From positions 1-50,685 of the forward strand of contig QXCR01000186.1 of assembly GCA_004380135.1 (NCBI GenBank): a stretch of 50,685 bases of DNA. Reading direction: 5' to 3'. Shown piece by piece: positions 1-11,929 of the stretch (positions within the stretch are counted from its first letter, which is position 1; each line of letters begins with the position of its first letter). Origin of the DNA: Stemphylium vesicarium. Its lineage: Eukaryota; Ascomycota; Dothideomycetes; Pleosporales; Pleosporaceae. The translations under genes were made by a program, and so were the position numbers. Below the pieces are notes generated by a model. That model was not told the origin of the DNA. It saw only the letters and a program-made list of their open reading frames with translations, and searched no databases.

Positions 1-154
1 ACATTCATCACCTTATTGTTAAGGACTCTCCTTGTCCTGTACCTCTTAGTTAGCTGGATTAACTGCGCAGCGCGCGCACGCGTTTCTCTCCGATATTCTC
101 TATACTTCACCATGGTTGTGAGGTCTCCATCCAACATGGATACCTCAGGGGGTG
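1..154 (+). other. 3' internal tail of an LTR element entering from the left
   Basis: This stretch is not RIP-damaged and ends in a purine-rich run (CAGGGGG, around 146-152) directly before an LTR-like sequence, as a polypurine tract would. No open coding domain can be assigned. I read it as the last internal bases of a retrotransposon whose body lies left of the window. The assignment depends on the neighbouring LTR call. Confidence 0.4.
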
Positions 155-295
155 TGTCAGCCTTGGCACCTTGTTCCCGTGATCGTGTATTACTTGCTGA
201 TCTAGAATGCTCCAGAAACTCCACTCATGTATATAATCGCTCTGTGTAGCTCTCTCAATTGAACAACTTTCTCTCTCCTCATCTCGGTTCCCACA
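155..295 (+). repeat. LTR (141 bp) of an element inserted in a gypsy copy
   Basis: The segment begins TGTCAG and ends CCCACA, so it has the TG...CA ends of an LTR. It contains a TATA-like stretch (TATATAAT, around 230). Its right edge is defined independently: base 296 is exactly where homology (reverse complement) to the gypsy element at 11,366-17,955 begins. An LTR end abutting an interrupted older element is what an insertion junction looks like. The partner LTR and the expected 5-bp target duplication lie outside the window, so the call cannot be closed here. Confidence 0.55.
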
Positions 296-1893
296 GTCTA
301 ATATAATACCTTTCTAGATCTTATACTATAAGATAACCTAATTAAAATAAGATTTAGTAAATTACTTTATATTCTAAGTCTTTAAAGTAGATATATAAAT
401 TACTATTTTTAAGAAGTAGTTAACTATTATAAGTACTATATTAAAGACGTAATTTAAGCTATTCTTTACTAGTAGTAACTTTATAATAAAATTAAAAGTA
501 ATTTCTTTAAAGATATTCTTTAGAATTAGTAGTAGTAGTAGCTTACTATATTTACTATATTATAGAGCTTTACTCTTTTAATATATAGTATATATCCTTA
601 CGTATTCCTAGATATTATAGCTAAGTAATAGCTAATAATATAGCCTACTAATAAGCTTAAGCGTCCTACGTACGCTAAAGTAGCCTACTATACGCGTGTT
701 ATAGTTCTAGGATAAGATCTCTTACTTAATAGCTAGTTCCTCTAGAATATAAATCCTGCTATTATATCTTAGGACTTCCTTTTCGTCGATGCGCTAACCC
801 GGCGCATCTCTGCTACTTTAAGTGCGTGTTACTCTCTTAGAGTCCGCAACCCGCTACTAGGTAAAGGCGTCCCTTTGCTACAACTAGAGTAGAACATCTA
901 TTAGAGCTTCTGACTCTACTAGCATAGGTTCGCTACTAACTAGTACCCTAGCTAGTGAGCGTGGCACGCATGGTATGCATCCCATGGCGCTAGTAGTAGG
1001 GACCTTCACGGCTCTGCAAATGTTGGCTACGTGCATCTCACACGCGCCCACTAGACTAAGCCTAGGTGTGGATCCTCTTACTCTACTATACTCTACTCTT
1101 ACTAGAAGTTTTTTCTATAGAGTAGGTAATAACTAAGTTAGAGATAAGTTTTCTTATTTATAATCTACTTTTCTAGAGAGGCTATCTATAAGGTTAGTAT
1201 CTTCTAGATAGTACTTTACCTTAAAATTAAAAGCTTTTAAGTATAGAGCCTAGTATACTTAATATAGGTTAAGCTTCTATACTACGTAGATTAAGTGTAA
1301 GTTATTATAATTAGTTAAAACTTAAATAGTATACTATATACCCTCTAAGTAGTGCCGCTACTACTTAAAGCTATATATAATAGCTAGTAGTTCTAGATTA
1401 TATACCTTATAATTTAACTTTATATTCTAAAGTTTCCTTAAAATAAAAGTAACTAAGTGCTACTTATTATCTTTAAATAACTATAATAGTATACCTAAGA
1501 GAGTAAACGTAGAAGCATCTATCTTAATACAAATTAGAAGTGTCTTATTAAAATAGCGCATAATAGGCGCATATATAAAGCGGTTCTTTAGCCTTATAAA
1601 AGAAGTATCTATAGCCTTATTCTAATAGAACGCTTATTTCCCCTTAAGGATGTCTATAAGGGGTGCTATTTCTATAGTATAACGCTTAATAAAGCGTTAA
1701 TAGAAGTTCGCAAAGCCTAAAAAGGACTATAGCTCCTTAGTATTAGTAGGTGTTAGCTATTATATAATAGTCTTAACGCGCGCAGGATTAGCGCGTACGC
1801 CTTGCCTTATAACGATAAACCCTAGAAAATGCACCTCGCTAGCCGCAAAAGTGCATTTCTTTAGGTTTACAAATAACTCGGCTTCTCTCAGCT
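296..1893 (-). mobile_element. Ty3/gypsy fragment (RT to integrase), inverted, RIP-damaged
   Basis: The reverse complement of this segment matches 13,928 to about 15,540 of the full gypsy element nearly base for base, apart from TpA changes. It covers the end of reverse transcriptase, RNase H, the zinc-binding part of integrase and the start of the integrase core. A short open piece at 1,760-1,890 encodes the RT motif CTFAASEVHFLGFIV. Both ends are broken: the left by the LTR element ending at 295, the right by a junction with a copia LTR. CpA and TpG are almost absent except in islands (790-1,080 and 1,760-1,960). It cannot make protein. Confidence 0.85.
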
Positions 1894-1896
1894 GTA

Positions 1897-2014
1897 TCAT
1901 AGAAACGTCATGTAAACAGACCCTGCTGCTGGCCTTCTTAAGGTCCGCACGAGCAGCAGAACACAATACAATGCACCCTTTTTTTTTGTTTTCACTGCAT
2001 TCTATACTGCAATA
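1897..2014 (+). repeat. Truncated 5' LTR of copia family 2
   Basis: The segment matches the end of the family-2 LTR seen complete at 5,825-6,055, read in the opposite direction. Shared blocks are ACGTCATGTAAACAGA and TTCACTGCATTC. It is a divergent copy with extra sequence in the middle, including a T run at 1,980-1,988. Its outer half is missing where it meets the gypsy fragment. The inner border at 2014/2015 (CTGCAATA then GTTATGAGCC) equals the LTR/internal border of the complete family-2 copy at 11,149/11,150. Confidence 0.7.
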
Positions 2015-2984
2015 GTTATGAGCCCGGATTGCGACTAAATAGCTCGCTTACTCACAACAACTGATTGGCACCTACGACCGAGATCAACGATTGATCATAC
2101 TGTACGGAGCCCCCAAACGACTGATAGGCACCCACGATCGAGATCACGATTGATTATACTATGCGGAGCCACCTACCCACCAATACACTATCAATAATAA
2201 CTACAGAATTAGACCCTGTAGTTACCTAAGTAACTATTATACTTAATTAAGCTAATAACTAGCACAAGTAGCTATTTATTTAAAAGGATACTATATAGAA
2301 GCATAAGCTCTAGCAGTACGTGGACCCTGCTACGAAGGCAGCGGACCTGCCTACATTAACGGCACTAATGGAACCTCTGCTTACAGATCACAAAAACGAA
2401 GCTACGTCAATCGCTCAGCTTACTGCCGCACAGCAGAAGCTTTACCAATGGGAGTTCGAGCGATGGGAGCGGAAGGACCTTGAGTTCAAGCGTTAGAAGA
2501 AGGCTCTTGCTGAGTTTAACTCGGAGATTGGCAAGATGATCGCTGCGAAGCACCTTTACCTGATCGAGAACAAGGACACGCCATACGAGCGACTTACGAC
2601 GCTCAAGAAGCACCTTGCACCATCTAACGCAACACGACAACGCGATCTTATCGCACGATACAAAGCTCTTCAGACGCCGCCCCGCGGCAGGAAGGTTAAG
2701 GAGTGGCTACGCTCTTAGGTGGAGATAACTAATATGTGCATAGCCGCAAAGGTTCCTAAGACGATGGGATCAAGGGCACAGGAGGATTTTCTGGTCGCCT
2801 GCAGGACGATCGATCCCGAGTATGGTACATCAGGCCTGCGAGCCTTGATCGACCTAGAGGACGCTAGCACTGCTATTCCATCCGTGGAAGACTACGTCAG
2901 CAAGTTCACCACTTACCTGAAGCGTGTGCTACCGCTATCGACAGGACTTAGCTCAATGGCTGCAGAGCTTGACGTTTCGAAGCC
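2015..2984 (+). pseudogene. Copia family 2 leader and gag, broken
   Basis: The first 200 bases are the untranslated leader, with a repeated motif (GATAGGCACCCACGATCGAG-like) also found inverted at 10,930-11,145. From about 2,290 the plus strand reads as a copia-type gag polyprotein. Blocks such as WEFERWERKDLEFK and FLVACRTIDPEYGTSG are visible, with a TAG stop at about 2,494 and another at 2,716. The inverted copy at 10,200-10,800 encodes the same protein with more RIP damage. The reading is cut at 2,985 by a MITE, and what follows belongs to a different copia family. No functional product is expected. Confidence 0.7.
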
Positions 2985-2986
2985 TA

Positions 2987-3359
2987 GGCTGGTAAATGGG
3001 TCTCCACATCGGGAACTCATTTTCCGTGATATCTCCACCACTTCTTATGCAATCTGGACAATGAATAGCTTATATTATAGCTAAAATCTAGATCTATATC
3101 TTATAAATAGAAAGTCTTTCTCTAAGTCTAATAGGTAGAAAGTTATTAGCTAACCCACGTTGCCAAGAGTTAGGTCTCCTTATTTTGCTCTAATCTAAGA
3201 TATCTAGCTAGCTATCCTAGCTAGGTAAAAATATTCTATATATAAGATATAGATCTAGATTCTAGCTATAATATAAGCTATTCATTGTCCAGATTGCATA
3301 AGAAGTGGTGGAGATATCACGGAAAATGAGTTCCCGATGTGGAGACCCATTTACCAGCC
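2987..3359. mobile_element. Fold-back MITE, 373 bp, TA target duplication
   Basis: The two arms (about 2,987-3,107 and 3,239-3,359) are inverted repeats of roughly 120 bp, almost perfect for the outer 80 bp. They begin GGCTGGTAAATGGGTCTCC on both strands. TA flanks each side (2,985-2,986 and 3,360-3,361), as for Tc1/mariner-type insertion. There is no coding capacity. The outer arms keep normal CpA and TpG content, while the centre (about 3,070-3,290) looks RIP-mutated. The sequence on the two sides belongs to different retrotransposon families, so the MITE also marks a recombination joint. Confidence 0.8.
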
Positions 3360-3361
3360 TA

Positions 3362-5824
3362 CCCGCACCTACCCAAAGCGCTGTGGCCATACGCTGCTCG
3401 CTACGCGGTTGAGCTGCTCAACCACTATCCAACAACAGCGGTACCATGCGGCAAAACCCCTCGTTAGATGCTCCTTGAGCATATAAAGGTGGCTAACATA
3501 GTGCCTAGTCTATATTTAATTCGCACCTTTAGAGAGCCTAGATACGTCTATACACCTATATAGAAGCGCGTTAAGAGTGCTAAATTTTAGCCTCGTGCGA
3601 CGAAGATGTATTTTGTAGGCCGTGAAGGCTCTCGTATCTATCACATGTGGGATAGCGAGACAGGCAAGGTCTATCGCACTAGCAGCGTCACCTAGGCTAA
3701 GCACGAGCTTATTAAGCTTCTAAAAGCTCTTAGCAACAAGCTTCCGCAGGATATCCGCAACGAGATACCTTATCCACAGCGTCACTCTATCCCGCTATTT
3801 AAGCTAGCTCTCCAACTTCCACCAACTCCGCTATATACACTAACTAATCGAGACGATCAAGAATCTAGGGGTGGGGCAGCCTAGTAAATAGGGGGTGAGG
3901 AAGTTATTAAGGATAAGACTTAGCTACTAGAGCTAGGTAGCGGCTTCGAATTTAATAGACTTAGTAGTAGTAGCTTTAATTTTAATGGAGCAATTAACGG
4001 AAACAACATAGATAACAGCCTACGAGCCGTAGTAGATGCCCGAGCATCACCACCTCGCCTATAGCGTAAGGCACCTTAATATCTCGACATCTCAGCGTCT
4101 CTCGAGAGTCGCAATATCCTACAAGGCAAGCGAACGCGCAAGCCATCATACAAACTCGCAGTCGCTATAGCACTGCATAACCCACACATCTCAGCCACGC
4201 TCGCGCGTTGCTTCGCGACTGCTATTGCAGAGGCCCCGGCCGCCACCAAGCTTGAGCTGCCGCCAGAGCCTACATCAATGAAGCAAGCTCGCGTACACAT
4301 CTACAGCAAGGACTGGCTCATCGCAGAAGGCGAAGAGTACAAGTCACACGACGAAAACAACACCTGGGAAATAGTTATCACTCTCCCTGCAGGCATCTAT
4401 GCGCTGCTAACAAAGTAGGTATATAAGTACAAACTTGACGACTCTGGCAAGCTTACGCGCTTCAAAGCCCGTCTTGTCGTCTGCGGCAATCGTCAGAACG
4501 TTAACCTCTGGCGTGAGACTTACGCTGCTATCGCCCGCACTACCACCTTAAAGGTCTTACTTGCGCTTGTCGCAGCCCTTGACCTAGAATGCGATCAACT
4601 CAACGTCGTCATAGCCTTCCTCAACGGCTGGCTAGAAGAGGACGAAGTCGTGTATATTCGCCTCCCTAATGGCTGCTTAGCTAAACTCCGCAAAGCTCTC
4701 TATGGCCTACGTCGTTCACCGCGACTATAGTACGAAGAACTTTCACGCTTTCTTGCCTCTATTAGCTATAAGCTACTTAAGGCTAATCTATGCGTATTTA
4801 TAAATCCTCTTACTAGCGGTATTATTCTCGCGTACGTTAATAACATTCTTATAATCACGCGTACGACGGACGAGATAGCCGCGCTTAAGAAACTTATCTT
4901 TAGTAAGTTTAAATGCTACGATATAGGACTAATATCTTACTACTTAGGTATTCGAGTCCGCCGCGACCGCAGCCGCCGCGCTATAGAGCTGTCTATAGAA
5001 TTATATATTAAAAAGCTCGCCAGTGACTATAAGCGCACCGACGCTGTCGCTCGACATCACTCTATGGATCTTCAAGCGCTCAAGCTGAAGCTCCGGCCAA
5101 AGGATGACTAGGCACCACTTTAGCTACTACAACGCTACTAATCTCTTATTAGCAAGCTATTGTACCTAGCCTCATAGCTACGAACAGACGTTGCCTTTTA
5201 TGTTAACTACCTCGCTCGCGCTATGAGCAACCTAATAGAACACCACTATTAGTACGCACTTTAGATCGTTGACTACTTATATACGTATAAGGAGCTAGTC
5301 ATGACCTTTAACGCTCCACCCTCGTTATCTAATCTCTCTATTGACGTCTTCTCGAAGGCCTCCTCCCACTAAGATCTTAGACTATGCGCCTATAGCGACG
5401 CTTCCTTTGTGGATGCTAAGGATCGCAAGTCTACTTTAGGATATCTCTTTAAGTTTGCTAGCGGCACGATCTATTATAAGTCGTGTAAGTAGAAGCTCGT
5501 TATAATATTAACTACTAAAGCTAAGTACGTCGCCCTTACTTACGTAGCTAAGGAGGTAACTTAGCTCGTACGACTCTTAGAATAGATTAGATATCTAGGT
5601 AATAATCTCTATCTAGTTAAGCTCTACGGCGATAATAAACTTTCTATCTAGCTCGTTAGTGCTAAGGGCTATCACGAACGTACGAAATACGTTAATATAT
5701 ACTACTACTATATTAAGGATTGTGTCAAGGTAGGCTACCTAAGCCTTTAGCACGTTCGTACTTACGATATAGCTATAGACGGCCTTACTAAGCCTCTTAA
5801 TAAGCTCGCTCATTATCGCTTTCT
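3362..5824 (+). pseudogene. Copia family 1 integrase, RT and RNase H, RIP-damaged
   Basis: Frame-by-frame reading gives the late part of copia integrase (YAVELLNHYPTTAV at about 3,400; MYFVGREGSRIYHMW at about 3,610). Reverse transcriptase follows (NTWEIV and FKARLVVCGNRQ at 4,360-4,500; ALYGLRRSP; a YVNNI catalytic-site variant at about 4,840). RNase H is next (CAYSDASFVDAKDRKSTLGY at about 5,390, then an AKYVALTY block). Many TAG and TAA stops interrupt it. The element is broken by the family-2 copia at 5,825 and resumes at 17,981. Its 5' half and 5' LTR are missing. The RT sequence differs clearly from that of family 2. Confidence 0.85.
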
Positions 5825-6055
5825 TGTTGCGGTGAATGCAGTGAAGCAAATGATTATGTAGAGTAGCTTAGCAAAAGGTAATTAGTATATTGTTGTTCTA
5901 TTGTTGTAGCTACGACGCGCGCAGCTATATATACCCTCTGTTTACATGACGTATCTCTGATGCTAGTTATAATAGAAGGTGCTCGTGGAGGCGAGGGAGG
6001 AGAGCAGGACAACACACGTGGCACACATGACGTGCCCACCTCACAAACCGTCACA
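5825..6055 (-). repeat. Copia family 2 LTR, 231 bp (3' LTR of the minus-strand element)
   Basis: On the minus strand it begins TGTGACGG and ends GCAACA. It is the least mutated of the family-2 LTRs inside the nest, keeping for example GTTTACATGACGTATCTCTG. Related copies are at 11,150-11,365 with 17,961-17,975, at 1,897-2,014 (truncated, opposite orientation), and at 23,291-25,064 (solo, interrupted). Confidence 0.9.
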
Positions 6056-6059
6056 CACC

Positions 6060-9000
6060 CTCTTATCCTATAGTTAATTATAATGAAAGGATAAATCTTT
6101 CTTAAGTATTCTTCTTTATCTCGCGAATCTTTAAATAAATGTCTATAAGATGTAGTTACTATATAAACTTAATATGCTTCTAGCGCGGAAGTATCTTTAT
6201 TATGCCGTTAGCTAGCATCTAGTTCGTAGATTTCCATTATACGTGAAGGCGGTGTTCCTCGACCTCCTGGCGGATCCAGCTCTGGTAGATGTCAACATGC
6301 TTAAGCTTCGTACCAAGTTTGTCCTATTCTTTTATAACTATCCCCATAGTCTGCTAATTATTACACTAAATAACGGGCGTCTAATTAAGCTTTAGTGAGA
6401 GTCCATTAAATAGCTAGCACCACTCTTCTATCTCTAATCTAGTAAGGGATAGAGCGAGTAGCTCTACCTCTATTATTAATTTTGTGACAGTGCGTTGTAG
6501 TGTTAACTTCTAGTTAATAGTTATGCTAAATAGCTAAAATACGTATCCTTAAGAGCTTTAACGTGTCTTAATATTATTAGTAAAAGAAGTATTAGATACT
6601 CTAAAAAAGATAGGATCGCGATAGTTCTATAGCGTAGTGAGATACTTATATATGTCTACTTTATTAATAGCTTAAGCCTATAGGGCTTAGTACTTTATCT
6701 TAAGAATATAACGCTATACTCTTTAAATAGATTTAACGTATACTTAACTAAGGTTAGTTAAATATAAGGCGTAAATAATATAAGTATAAGCTAGATTAAG
6801 TCGTATATACTACGTTAGGTAAGTAAAGTAGCTTATAAGCTTCTAATAAGTCTTTATATAAGCTCTATTTAGTTTCTTAAAAGATTATTCTAGATAGTTT
6901 ACTAATATTAGTACCTCTATAAGATAGTTAGTAAAAATAATATTATATTTAGTAGTAATCTTATTAATATAGGCGTTTTATACTAAGTAAATTATACGTA
7001 TATTAATATCTTAAATAACGCGTATACCTAAGAACTACTTAAGTTCTCTAAGATATTTAAAATTATAATACTTATTAAGTTTCTTCTTAAACTCTTAATA
7101 TAGATACCTATTTAATAGATAAAAAGCTATAATAATATTATCGACGTAGATAAATAGGATTAACTAGTTATTGACGTAGACGCATGGAAATCCTAGTATA
7201 GGCGTTAAGCCTAGAGACTTCAGTGTCTCTCTTAGGTCCTTGTACCATAGGAGCGGTGATTCCTTCAGTCCGTACAGGGCTCTCAGCACCTATAGTAGCT
7301 CTCCGTCCTTCTTGAAACCCTCTAGTGTCTCGGCATAAAGCTTCCAATTAAGTGTAGCGTTTAGAAACGCGTTCGGTACGTCGTACTAGAGTAACTCCAA
7401 TCCAAATTAATTAGCTGTTGCGATAAGTGCTCGAAATGTTCGGGCAGCTAGTGTAGCGGCGTAGGTATCTCCGTATAGCTATTGTAGATCGCTGCAGACG
7501 ACAAGTCGTGCCTTAAATTAATAGAGAAAACCGTCTTTATTGAACTTATATGTAAATACCTATATTAGGGGTAGCACCTCTACATTAGTAGTCTCTATAG
7601 TATATATTATCTTAGCAAAGCAGCCTTTACTCTATATCTCATAATACTCTTTCTAAGTAGCGTGTCGAAACTACTCTCCAAACTAATAGTAATCTAGCTC
7701 TTAATATGATCGAGGAGCTGCAGGGACCTATATTCGATGAATCTTCGTCGTCAGTTTAGCTTTTAAGGCAGTTAAGAAGGCCTTAAGGTAATCGCCTACT
7801 AATCCTCCGTACGAGATAGCGTGAGAGTGCTATCTCTCTAGTGCCTAGAGATCAGCATTCCGTCGTGTACGCCGTGGGCCCTCGATAATGTTGTCTGCGT
7901 TAAGGTCGAGATTTCGACGCCTTAGAGCGTTATTCTAATATTAATTAGGTATATAGCCTTTAAGCTAAGTTATAGGAAGGTCTTTAGTTTATAGTGCGTA
8001 TAGTTATTATTTATAAGCTAATTACTTATCTAGACTACGTTACTCCTCTTCTAATTCTAGAGATAGAGAATTATCTTATCTATCTTATTAGTCTTAAATT
8101 AAGGTATTCTACTTCTTATTATACTAAGTTACCTTACCCCCTATCTAAGACTCTATAAGCATAGATATATCTATAGTCTATTATTAGTAGCGTTATTATA
8201 TTATTAATAAGTCTTTAATAGCTATTTCGTCTAGCTTAAACTCTTCTAGAAATAATAGAAGCTTAATAATCTTCTTAATTACTAATTCTTAAGTATAGCC
8301 TTATAGTCCTTTATAGAACTTTATAGATTTAAAAACGACGTCTCGTGTACGTATAACCTGGTCCTTCGTAGGCAGCCAGATCCTGAAAATATTAGTAGAG
8401 TCGTAGCCAACAAGGTGGCCGATCAGCGCTCTGCTTTCAAGCTTGTCTGCGCGCTTCAGTGAGCGGTTGAGTACGTAGGCTCGACAGCCTATCGGACGCA
8501 TGTGTTGAGCCTTCGGCTTCGTCTTCCAAACAATCTCGTACGGTGTCTTCCATTGCAGCGCCTCTGTTGGTGTCCGGTTCAGAACGTATGCCGCTGTTCG
8601 AATCAGCTCATGAGACAAGGACTTCGGCAGTCCTGCCTGTATCCTCATGGATCTGGCTCGGATGACAAGTAGCGATCCCGCTCGCTCTGCCAGGCCGTTC
8701 TGCTCCTCTGTGTACTCTGCTCGCGGCTCGTATCGGATACCAAGTTCTCTGCAAAGTTCTTCCAGGATGTTTGGCGATGTGCCGTATCCTCGTTCGTTGT
8801 CTATCTTAATGGCTATTACATCGTAGTTAAAGATGCGCTATATGCTTTATATATCCTAGATTAACTATCAACTTAGAAAGGGTTTTAATTAATATAGAAA
8901 TATAGAGATTTTATACTACTTAGAGTATTAATTAATAGAGTATCTAGCCTATTAATTACTATTTAAGTAGGCCTCTCCTTATAGTATTAGCTAAATAATA

Positions 9001-10960
9001 TTAACTAAAATTTAATAAAAAGGTCTCTATACCTAATTATCTTACTATCTTTAAGATATCTACTTTATTAACTTAGACTCCGTATAGATAGTATAGAAGT
9101 CGTCCGTATTGCCTTTAATAACAAGTCCGTCAACGTTTATCGCAAGTTTCTCAATCACTTTCTTGCTAAGATAACCCTATATTTAATAAGCTGTCCTAGT
9201 ATTGATTTATTAGTCCGGCCGCGGAGCCTTCGAAGGTCGATAGGTTGTGCCAAAAGATGACAGCGTAATAGGTTCTGGGCGGCGTGAGCCATCGGCGTCT
9301 ACCAGCCAGTGCCCTCCATCATGCTCCAAGTAGGCCAGAACCGTACTTGGGTCGCCTTTGTACAGAAGATCTCGTCCAGAGTCGAAGTGTATGTCCATCT
9401 TCCGGCAGCGTGCCAAGCCGATCAGGCTTGTAACAAATCCTTGGATATAGGCGACGTGAGTAAGTTTCAACAGTCGTACGCCTATAGGCGTGTTTGCCAT
9501 GAGCTCCATTCTTCCCCAGGCCGTGATCTAAACGCGTCCTGTTCCAGCTCCGACAAACTTAGTCGCCACAGCGTCGTACTCCCTTATCTATCCTATCTAT
9601 TCTTTAGTATTAATCACATAAGTGTTAGAGCTAGAATTAAGTATCTATTAATTGCTAAGCTTATCGATATCTTCTTCTATGCTTATAGCCGTGTAGAGGT
9701 CTTCCTCTAGCTTTAAGCTATTATCTATAATTATCTTCCTTTTAGTTTAATTATTATATATCTCTATCTTAACTTAGTTATTCTAAGTCGTCTTATTATT
9801 ATTTAGAATAGGTCGCTTTTAGTCTTAAATTATATATCGTGTAGTGTTGGCCGTAGGCCTGGTGGGACGGTTACTATCGTCTATGGCAATGCTCCCTTCA
9901 CTCTATTGCTGCTTTGCGCGCCACTTATTAAGTGCCTTGTCAATCTTGTCTCTCAAGTCGTTGTCGGCGGCTAAGGCGGCGTCAAGCTTCTTTTAGCCAA
10001 GTGCATTAGCGTAGGCCTTCGGCCTTCGTAGGTGCTCTATATTAATTAACTAGTAGTTAACTTAGTAATATTTTAGACTATATAAATATTTTAGCTTTAT
10101 CTTATTACTATTTTTATTACTATTCTTATTATGCGGCTAAGGCTTCGTATTATTAAGCTCTACTACTATTAAGCTAAGTTCTATTAATAATAGTCGCACA
10201 CGCTTAAGGTATATAGTAAACTTACTAACGTAGTCTTCTATAAATAGAATATTAGTACTAGCGTCCTTAAAGTTAATTAGGGCTTATAAGCCTAATATGC
10301 TATACTTAGGATTAATCGTCCTATAGGCGATAAGGAAGTCTTCCTATGCCCGAGATCCTATTGTCTCTGGAACTGCTGCGGCTATGCACATATTAGTAGT
10401 CTCCACCTAAGAGCGTAGCTACTCCTTAACTCTCCTTCCGCGTGGCGGTGTCTAAAGAGCTTTATATTATGCAATTAAGTCGCGTTGTCGTGTCGCGTTA
10501 GATAGTGCGAGATGCTTCTTGAGCGTCGTAAGCCGCTCGTATGGCGTATCCTTATTCTCGATCAGGTAAAGGTGCTTTAAAGCGATCGTCTTGCCTATCT
10601 TAGAATTAAACTTAGCTAACGCTTTCTTCTGGCGCCTGAACTCGAGATCCTTGCGCTCCCATCGCTCGTATTCCCACTAGAACAGCTTCTGTTGTGCCGC
10701 AGTGAGGTGAGCAATTGACGTCGCTCCAGCAGCGTGATCGGCAAGCTATGGTTCGATTGGTGCTAGTAACGTAGGCAGATCCGCTACCTTTATAGTAGAG
10801 TTAACGTACTACTAGAGCTTATACTTCTATATAGTATCCTTTTAAATAAATAGCTACTTATACTAGTTATCTACTTAATTAAGAACGACTATTACTTAGG
10901 TAACTATAAGGTCTAATAACTTAATTATTATTATTAATAGTATATATAAGTGGTTTAGTA
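6060..10960 (-). pseudogene. Copia family 2 gag-pol, dead
   Basis: Reading the minus strand from right to left gives the following order. Gag lies at about 10,800-10,150. A short open segment at 9,509-9,210 (starts MELMANTPIGVRLLKLTH) probably spans the gag/pre-integrase region. An integrase end with NRTPTEALQWKTPYEIVW is at 8,648-8,301. Reverse transcriptase is at about 7,600-6,950 (ALYGLKESPLLWY; FIYVDNIII, where the catalytic YVDD has become YVDN). RNase H remnants follow to about 6,200. Stops are everywhere except in the two open segments. The codon changes are those expected of RIP. Confidence 0.8.
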
Positions 10961-11149
10961 GCTCCGCATAGTATAATTAATTATAATCTTAATTATAGGT
11001 GCCTATTAGTGGGTCGGCGGCTCTATATAGTATAATTAATCGTTAATCTTAATTATAGGTGCCTATTAGTCGTTGTAAGTAAGCGAGCTTTTTAGTCGCA
11101 ATCTAGTAAGGTAAGTAAGCTTATTTTAGTCGCTATCTAGGCTTATAAC

Positions 11150-11365
11150 TATTACAGTAAATGTAGTAAAGCAAATAATTATATAGAGTAGCTTAGTAAA
11201 AGGTAATTAGTGTATTATTATTCTATTATTATAGCTACAACGCGCGTAGCTATATATACCCTCTATTTATATGACGTATCTCTGATGCTAGTCATAATAG
11301 AAGGTGCTCGTGGAGGCGAGGGAGGAGAGCAGGACAACACACGTGGCACACGTGACGTGCCCACC
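11150..11365 (-). repeat. Copia family 2 LTR, larger part (5' LTR of the minus-strand element)
   Basis: This is the first 216 bp of an LTR whose last 15 bp (TTACAAACCGTCACA) lie at 17,961-17,975 beyond the inserted gypsy. Together they make 231 bp, equal to the partner at 5,825-6,055. The uninterrupted partner shows the joined target GTGCCCACCTCACAAACCG. That confirms the gypsy insertion point and its CCACC duplication. Confidence 0.9.
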
Positions 11366-11597
11366 TGTAACACTCAGGCCGAAGGCCTGCAGTTGGGCGC
11401 ATTCAGTCCCAACATGTTTGCTTCTTGCACTCGCGCCTTGGCGAATATACCTGCTTTTAACCTGCGCTTCGCGTAAGGGAAGAGAGGCAAGAATTATTCT
11501 TCTTACTACCCCCTACCTAGTATAGTAATATAGAGCTATCCCCTACTATTCTATTATAGTATAAAGTAAATACTATTACCTATAACTACCCCTTATA
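11366..11597 (+). repeat. Gypsy 5' LTR, 232 bp
   Basis: It begins TGTAACACTCAGGCCGAAGG and ends CCCCTTATA, where the last bases were probably CCTTACA before a RIP-type change. The first half keeps CpA and TpG, the second half is largely TpA-converted. Confidence 0.9.
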
Positions 11598-11929
11598 TAA
11601 TAATTCTTCTTTCTTTAAAGCTAATAGTCTAAAGATAGCTCCCTCTACATAATTAGGTAACCTAGCTAAGGTAGTAAGCTAAAGCTCTAGCATCTTAACC
11701 CCACTACGAATACTACGCGAGGAATATAAACTATAAGAGGAGAACGCACCTATAACGCTCGCGGAGCGCATTTAAGCTATTAAAGAGCGACGTAACGAAC
11801 TCCTAGCCCTCTAATAATTACGCGAGCTAGAAGAGGAAGTCGCGCAGCTAGAAGGGCGCGGACAAGAGCCACCCCCAGCTAAAGCCAACCTTTTGGCGCG
11901 GAATCTCGCGACCCGCACCCAGAGCGTAG

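Noticed and set aside
1897..6055. Apparent terminal inverted repeats around a 4-kb plus-strand element
   Set aside because: The copia LTR at 1,897-2,014 and the one at 5,825-6,055 are in opposite orientation because they belong to different insertions. The second is the 3' LTR of the minus-strand family-2 element.
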